Positions 18,817 to 21,800 of a stretch of 21,800 bases of DNA are shown one piece after another. The stretch's first letter is position 1. Each line of letters opens with the position of its first letter. The notes beneath the pieces were generated by a model. That model did not search any database, was not told the origin of the DNA, and saw only the letters and a program-made list of their open reading frames with translations. Source of the stretch: Ophioceras dolichostomum. Its lineage: Eukaryota > Ascomycota > Sordariomycetes > Magnaporthales > Ophioceraceae. The translations under genes and the position numbers were made by a program. The DNA lies in contig PYST01000499.1 of the NCBI GenBank assembly GCA_003049485.1, forward strand, positions 1 through 21,800, given 5' to 3'.

Positions 18817-19320
18817 GTTAGGTTGGGTTAGATCGTGCTAGGTGCCTACCTAGGTACTTAGGAGGACGGGTTAGAAAGGGGAAGGTCTACCTAGGTAGGT
18901 ACCTACCTATTTATCTAGGGCAGGGTTGTGGCACTGATATGTCGAGTTTTCCGGGATCTAAAACGGCAACGGATATTGCATTGGGGCTCTGGGGAGGCGC
19001 CTTGTGTTTCTTCTTGCCATTCTTGCCCCCTTTCCTTATCTTATATACAAACATGTATCAATCACGGCTTCTTGGGGAATCAAAGGGGCATTGGAAACTA
19101 TTATGCACATCTCGTTTGTAATACGGCATGCCCGGCTTTTAGTACCACTGTTCCTCCATGACATTCGACTCTTGTTCTTTCTATCGTTCATCTACGATAT
19201 ACGAGTCGTTTTCTAAATGTACACCCATTCGCAAGTAGGTAGGTAACCAACCCATATCAGAATTCAAGGGAAGCAAATCGAAAACCACGGTCTACCGCCC
19301 AGAATGAAATCCACATCTAC
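18788..19320. other. Convergent spacer between thiolase and nitronate monooxygenase
   Basis: 533 bp holding both 3' UTRs. It starts with the 12-bp repeats and a TAGGTACCTA cluster (18838-18919). The remainder is T-rich with TATATACAAACATG near 19041. No coding signal is seen. Confidence 0.5.
18838..18919. repeat. TAGGTACCTA-type palindromic cluster
   Basis: Two blocks of interleaved CCTAGGTA/TACCTAGG words (about 18838-18862 and 18888-18919) separated by a purine-rich segment. Each is strongly self-complementary and could fold in the thiolase 3' UTR. Confidence 0.75.
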
Positions 19321-21173
19321 CTACAGCTTAGCCTCAGGCTTGAAGACGGCAAGCTTTTCTCTGAGGGACTGCTCGGCCTCCTTCTCGATCCTCGACAAGA
19401 GCTCGGCGCACGTCGGGATGTCGTGGATGAGGCCGATGACCTGTCCCGCAGTCCAGACCTGTTGTGATTTAGGTAGGGCGAGAAACCGGCCGTTAGCAAG
19501 GCAAGGCAAGCCAGCGAGGTGGGGAGGGGGAAAAAGAAAGAAAAGGGGGAATCCGGTCAGTGGGTGGTAGGCAGGTAGGTACGACAGATAACTCACCCCA
19601 TAATCAGGATCCCCATTGATAAACACCTCCCTCCCCCTCTTCCCGCTCACCAGCGGCGCGATCTCGCTGAACTCGCCCGACGTGCTCTCGCGCTCGACCC
19701 TCAGCGCCTCCTCCGTGACCTTGTTGCGGAACAGCCTGGTGGTGTTCCTCCACCGCCGCAGCAGCAGTGCCGTGTCGGTCTCCTGGGCCCTCACGATCTC
19801 CTCCTTGATGTTCAGGTGGATCGGCGCCTCGACCGTGCACATGAAGCGCGTGCCCATGTTGACGCCGCACGCGCCCAGGCAGAGCGCGGCCGCTAAACCC
19901 TGGCCGTCGGCGAATCCGCCGGACGCGATGAAGGGCACGTTTAGGGTCTGGCGGGCGCGGCTGAGGAGGATGAAGTTTGTTATGTCTGACTCGCCGACGT
20001 GTCTGAGTAGGTATCGGGTAGCAGGTAGCACAGTTACAAAGTTAGTTAGGTGAGTTGAGTTAGTGGAGTAGGTCGGGCAAATAGGCGAGAATCCGATAGT
20101 AAGGAGGAGTGTTTTTTGAGGGGGAGGAGCAAGCAAGCCTTTGCGGTCTGTCTGTCTGGATGGATGGCTGGGTGGGTGGAGAGCGGGAAGGCGGGCGGGA
20201 TGGATGGACGGGCAGGACAGGAGAGTAGGGAGAGTAGGTAAGCCAGCGCGAGAGAGAGACAGAAGAGAGAGCAAGGAGAGAGAGAGAGATAGGAGGGGTT
20301 GGTTCGGCCGGCCGTCCATCCGCCCGTCTATCCGCTCGGTATGCCATCCGAGCAGCATCGCACAAAGGAGGAAAAGTCGAGAGGGGTTTGGGATAGGACA
20401 AAGATGCGGTGCAATTTCCAAGCCGGCAGGTGATTGCAGAGAGATTCGGCACCTCCTGACACCGGTATACAATGTTGTGTTTAGAATATTTTTTTTCCCG
20501 TGTGCGCGTGTGTGTGCGATGTGAGAGGTGTTTGTTTCTGTTCTTCGTGAAGTGGTGCTGGTGCTGCTGGTGCTGCTGTACGCATCCAACGCATGCATGC
20601 GTACCCTGTTTGCCTGCTTGTCTCCTTGTCTCTCCGTCTTCACTGTCTCATGTGGTGGTACTGCAACCAAGAGACAGGGCGACACGAAATAAGGGAGACG
20701 GGAGGAAGGGAAGGGGAAAAACACGAGTTGAGAGGAAGCAGGGCCATTATGAGCTAGGTTGGACCTAGGTAGGTACCTAGGCAGGGAGGCAATCACTTAC
20801 CCGGCACACTCGAACCCGTCAATAGACAAGAAGTCCACCCCCATCTTGACGGCGCTCTGGGCGTGCCTGATGGTGGTGCACTTGTGCAGGACGATGATGC
20901 CGGCCTTCTTCAGGGCGGCGATGACGGGCCCTGGGCTGTTCCCCGCGGTCTCGACGATGCGGATGCCCTCCTCCACCACGACGCGGACGTAGGCCGGGTA
21001 GTCCGGCGGCACCATGGAGGGGAGCAGGGTCAGGTTGACGGCGAACGGGTTCTTCGTCAGGGTCCTGCACTTGCGGATCTCGGCCCGCAGCTCCTCCGGG
21101 GTCGGGAAGATCAGCGCCGTGATGATGCCCAAGCCGCCGGCGTTGGACACGGCGGATGCCAGCGAGGCGTAGC
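19321..21173 (-). CDS. Nitronate monooxygenase (2-nitropropane dioxygenase), 5' exon outside window
   Basis: Visible exons, in gene order, are 21173-20801, 20002-19597 and 19458-19321, giving about 305 residues. The first visible exon starts in phase (GC|TAC) after a CTCCAG acceptor and a CTGAC branch point, encoding YASLASAVSNAGGLGIITAL. The 798-nt intron has a GTAAGT donor and CTACTCAG acceptor; the last, 138 nt, has a GTGAGT donor and AACAG acceptor. The enzyme is an FMN-dependent TIM barrel that oxidises alkyl nitronates (for example propionate 3-nitronate) to carbonyl compounds and nitrite. The signature is clear: the catalytic His in ECAGHVGESD, whose codon follows the long-intron junction by one base, and the FMN-phosphate segment SGGFADGQG...GVNMGTRF. 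The C-terminus PEAKL ends in AKL, a good PTS1. About 30 N-terminal residues, with the usual PLTELFGI-like start, are missing: I find no matching exon in 21174-21800, so it lies beyond the window. Confidence 0.88.
20003..20800 (-). other. 798-nt intron of the nitronate monooxygenase gene
   Basis: Bounded by a perfect GTAAGT donor (minus strand, from 20800) and a CTACTCAG acceptor (20003). Splicing it rejoins FECAG to HVGESD, the continuous conserved sequence, so the boundaries are firm. The content is low-complexity: GA/CT-rich simple repeats around 20245-20295, TGGATGGATGG-type words around 20155-20210, GTGCTGCT repeats near 20555-20580, and a TAGGTACCTAGG palindrome (20763-20782) just inside the donor. 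No terminal inverted repeats or transposon ORF are seen. Confidence 0.85.
20763..20782. repeat. TAGGTACCTA palindrome next to a 5' splice site
   Basis: CCTAGGTA followed by GGTACCTAGG, largely self-complementary, 18 bp inside the intron from the GTAAGT donor. It belongs to the same dispersed repeat type as the copies at 15652, 18838 and 21350. Confidence 0.75.
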
Positions 21174-21800
21174 CTGGAGGCGTAGGCAGGTGCGTGTCAT
21201 GTTGTCAGTCGTCATGCATGCAATGCAAATTCAGGGGGGTTTGGTTCAGGAGGTCAGTCGGTCAGGCTGGTTGGGTTCGGTGTCGGGTTCAGGCTTAGGG
21301 GGGTCTTGACGTCGTTGTTTGAGAGGGGGGGAAAGGCACCTGGTAGCACGTAGGTACCTAGGTAGGTAGGTAGGTGGGTAGATGGATGTGACTTGTTCTT
21401 TGCATCCCGTGCACATGTGTTTCTTGTTTTGGGGGTCGCGCGGGAGGACAGGGAGAGGGGGGAAAGGGAATGAGCGGAAGACGTGGATGGCGACCTAGCC
21501 AGCTGTTGCTTGCATGGCAGGGCTGCGCTGGGCGTCGATGCTGCCAGGCACGTATACACATCACACATCCCATCACATCCCATCCCATCTCATCCCATCT
21601 CATCCCCCATTTCCATGATCCCGCACGCATCCCTGACAAAGCCCTAAATCCCGCTGGTGGTCCTGCTGGCCCCCATGGAGCCCCAACCTGTTTCCCGTCC
21701 CCACCGCTGGGCTCCAATACGGGGGTTTAGGAGGGTTGAACGGCGGGGGGGACAGACGCAATGATGGGATGGGGAAAACGGGGGTAAAACGGGGGTAAAC
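21174..21800. other. Further intron of the nitronate monooxygenase gene (to window edge)
   Basis: At least 627 nt between the first visible exon and the window edge, with no exon that would supply the missing N-terminus. It contains a TAGGTACCTA repeat (21350-21380), TCCCATC-type repeats around 21568-21610 and G-runs near the end, where GGGGGTAAAAC is repeated (21778-21796). If all of it is intron, this is the second very long intron in the gene. Confidence 0.5.
21350..21380. repeat. TAGGTACCTA microsatellite
   Basis: GTAGGTACCTAGG followed by four TAGG-type units. It lies within the presumed upstream intron of the nitronate monooxygenase gene. Confidence 0.8.

Noticed and set aside
18800..18832. 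Telomere-like TTAGG/TTGGG repeats
   Set aside because: Units are irregular and short, not (TTAGGG)n, and they grow out of the local 12-bp tandem repeat.
19321..20796. Single 491-codon minus-strand ORF covering part of the nitronate monooxygenase
   Set aside because: It reads through two introns that happen to stay open. Conserved NMO sequence is present only in the segments assigned as exons, and the N-terminal ~260 codons are low-complexity intron.

Overview
The window looks like nuclear DNA of a filamentous ascomycete (Pezizomycotina, most likely a Sordariomycete). The supports are short spliceosomal introns with GTRAGT/GTCAGT donors and CTAAC/CTGAC branch points, GC-rich third positions in genes, long CT- and T-rich intergenic stretches, dispersed TAGGTACCTA microsatellites, and gene families typical of that group. 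There is no bacterial operon structure, CRISPR array, rRNA gene, convincing tRNA gene or intact transposon.

Layout, left to right: (1) a 2.3 kb gene-poor stretch, then a two-exon gene on + for a GDS1-like winged-helix nuclear protein (2323-3972). (2) 1.4 kb of AT-richer convergent spacer, then a single-exon gene on - for an OMS1-like mitochondrial membrane methyltransferase (5353-6909). (3) Across a 760 bp divergent spacer, a two-exon gene on + for an Impact/UPF0029-domain protein (7670-9656). (4) A convergent single-exon gene on - for an alpha/beta hydrolase (10005-10940). (5) A more disordered 6 kb stretch. It holds a small puzzling open region on + (12348-12806) whose strong start codon is followed by an early in-frame stop, a broken aminoglycoside-phosphotransferase-like kinase gene (14042-15623) with two in-frame stops and one frameshift, and a weak unrecognised ORF (15862-16390). 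(6) A convergent pair of apparently peroxisomal enzymes: a three-exon 3-ketoacyl-CoA thiolase on + (17323-18787) carrying an N-terminal PTS2, and a nitronate monooxygenase on - (19321-21173, 5' end beyond the window) ending in the PTS1 tripeptide AKL.

The most notable observations are the peroxisomal pair, with two CCTCGG fatty-acid-response-type motifs before the thiolase; the 7-nt first coding exon that reveals the thiolase PTS2; the unusually long introns in the nitronate monooxygenase gene (798 nt, and at least 627 nt); the kinase pseudogene, whose two stops both fit CpA-to-TpA (RIP-like) change; and the unresolved small gene at 12.3-12.8 kb. I found no clear evidence of a wholly new system. 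The other genes look like ordinary conserved housekeeping loci.
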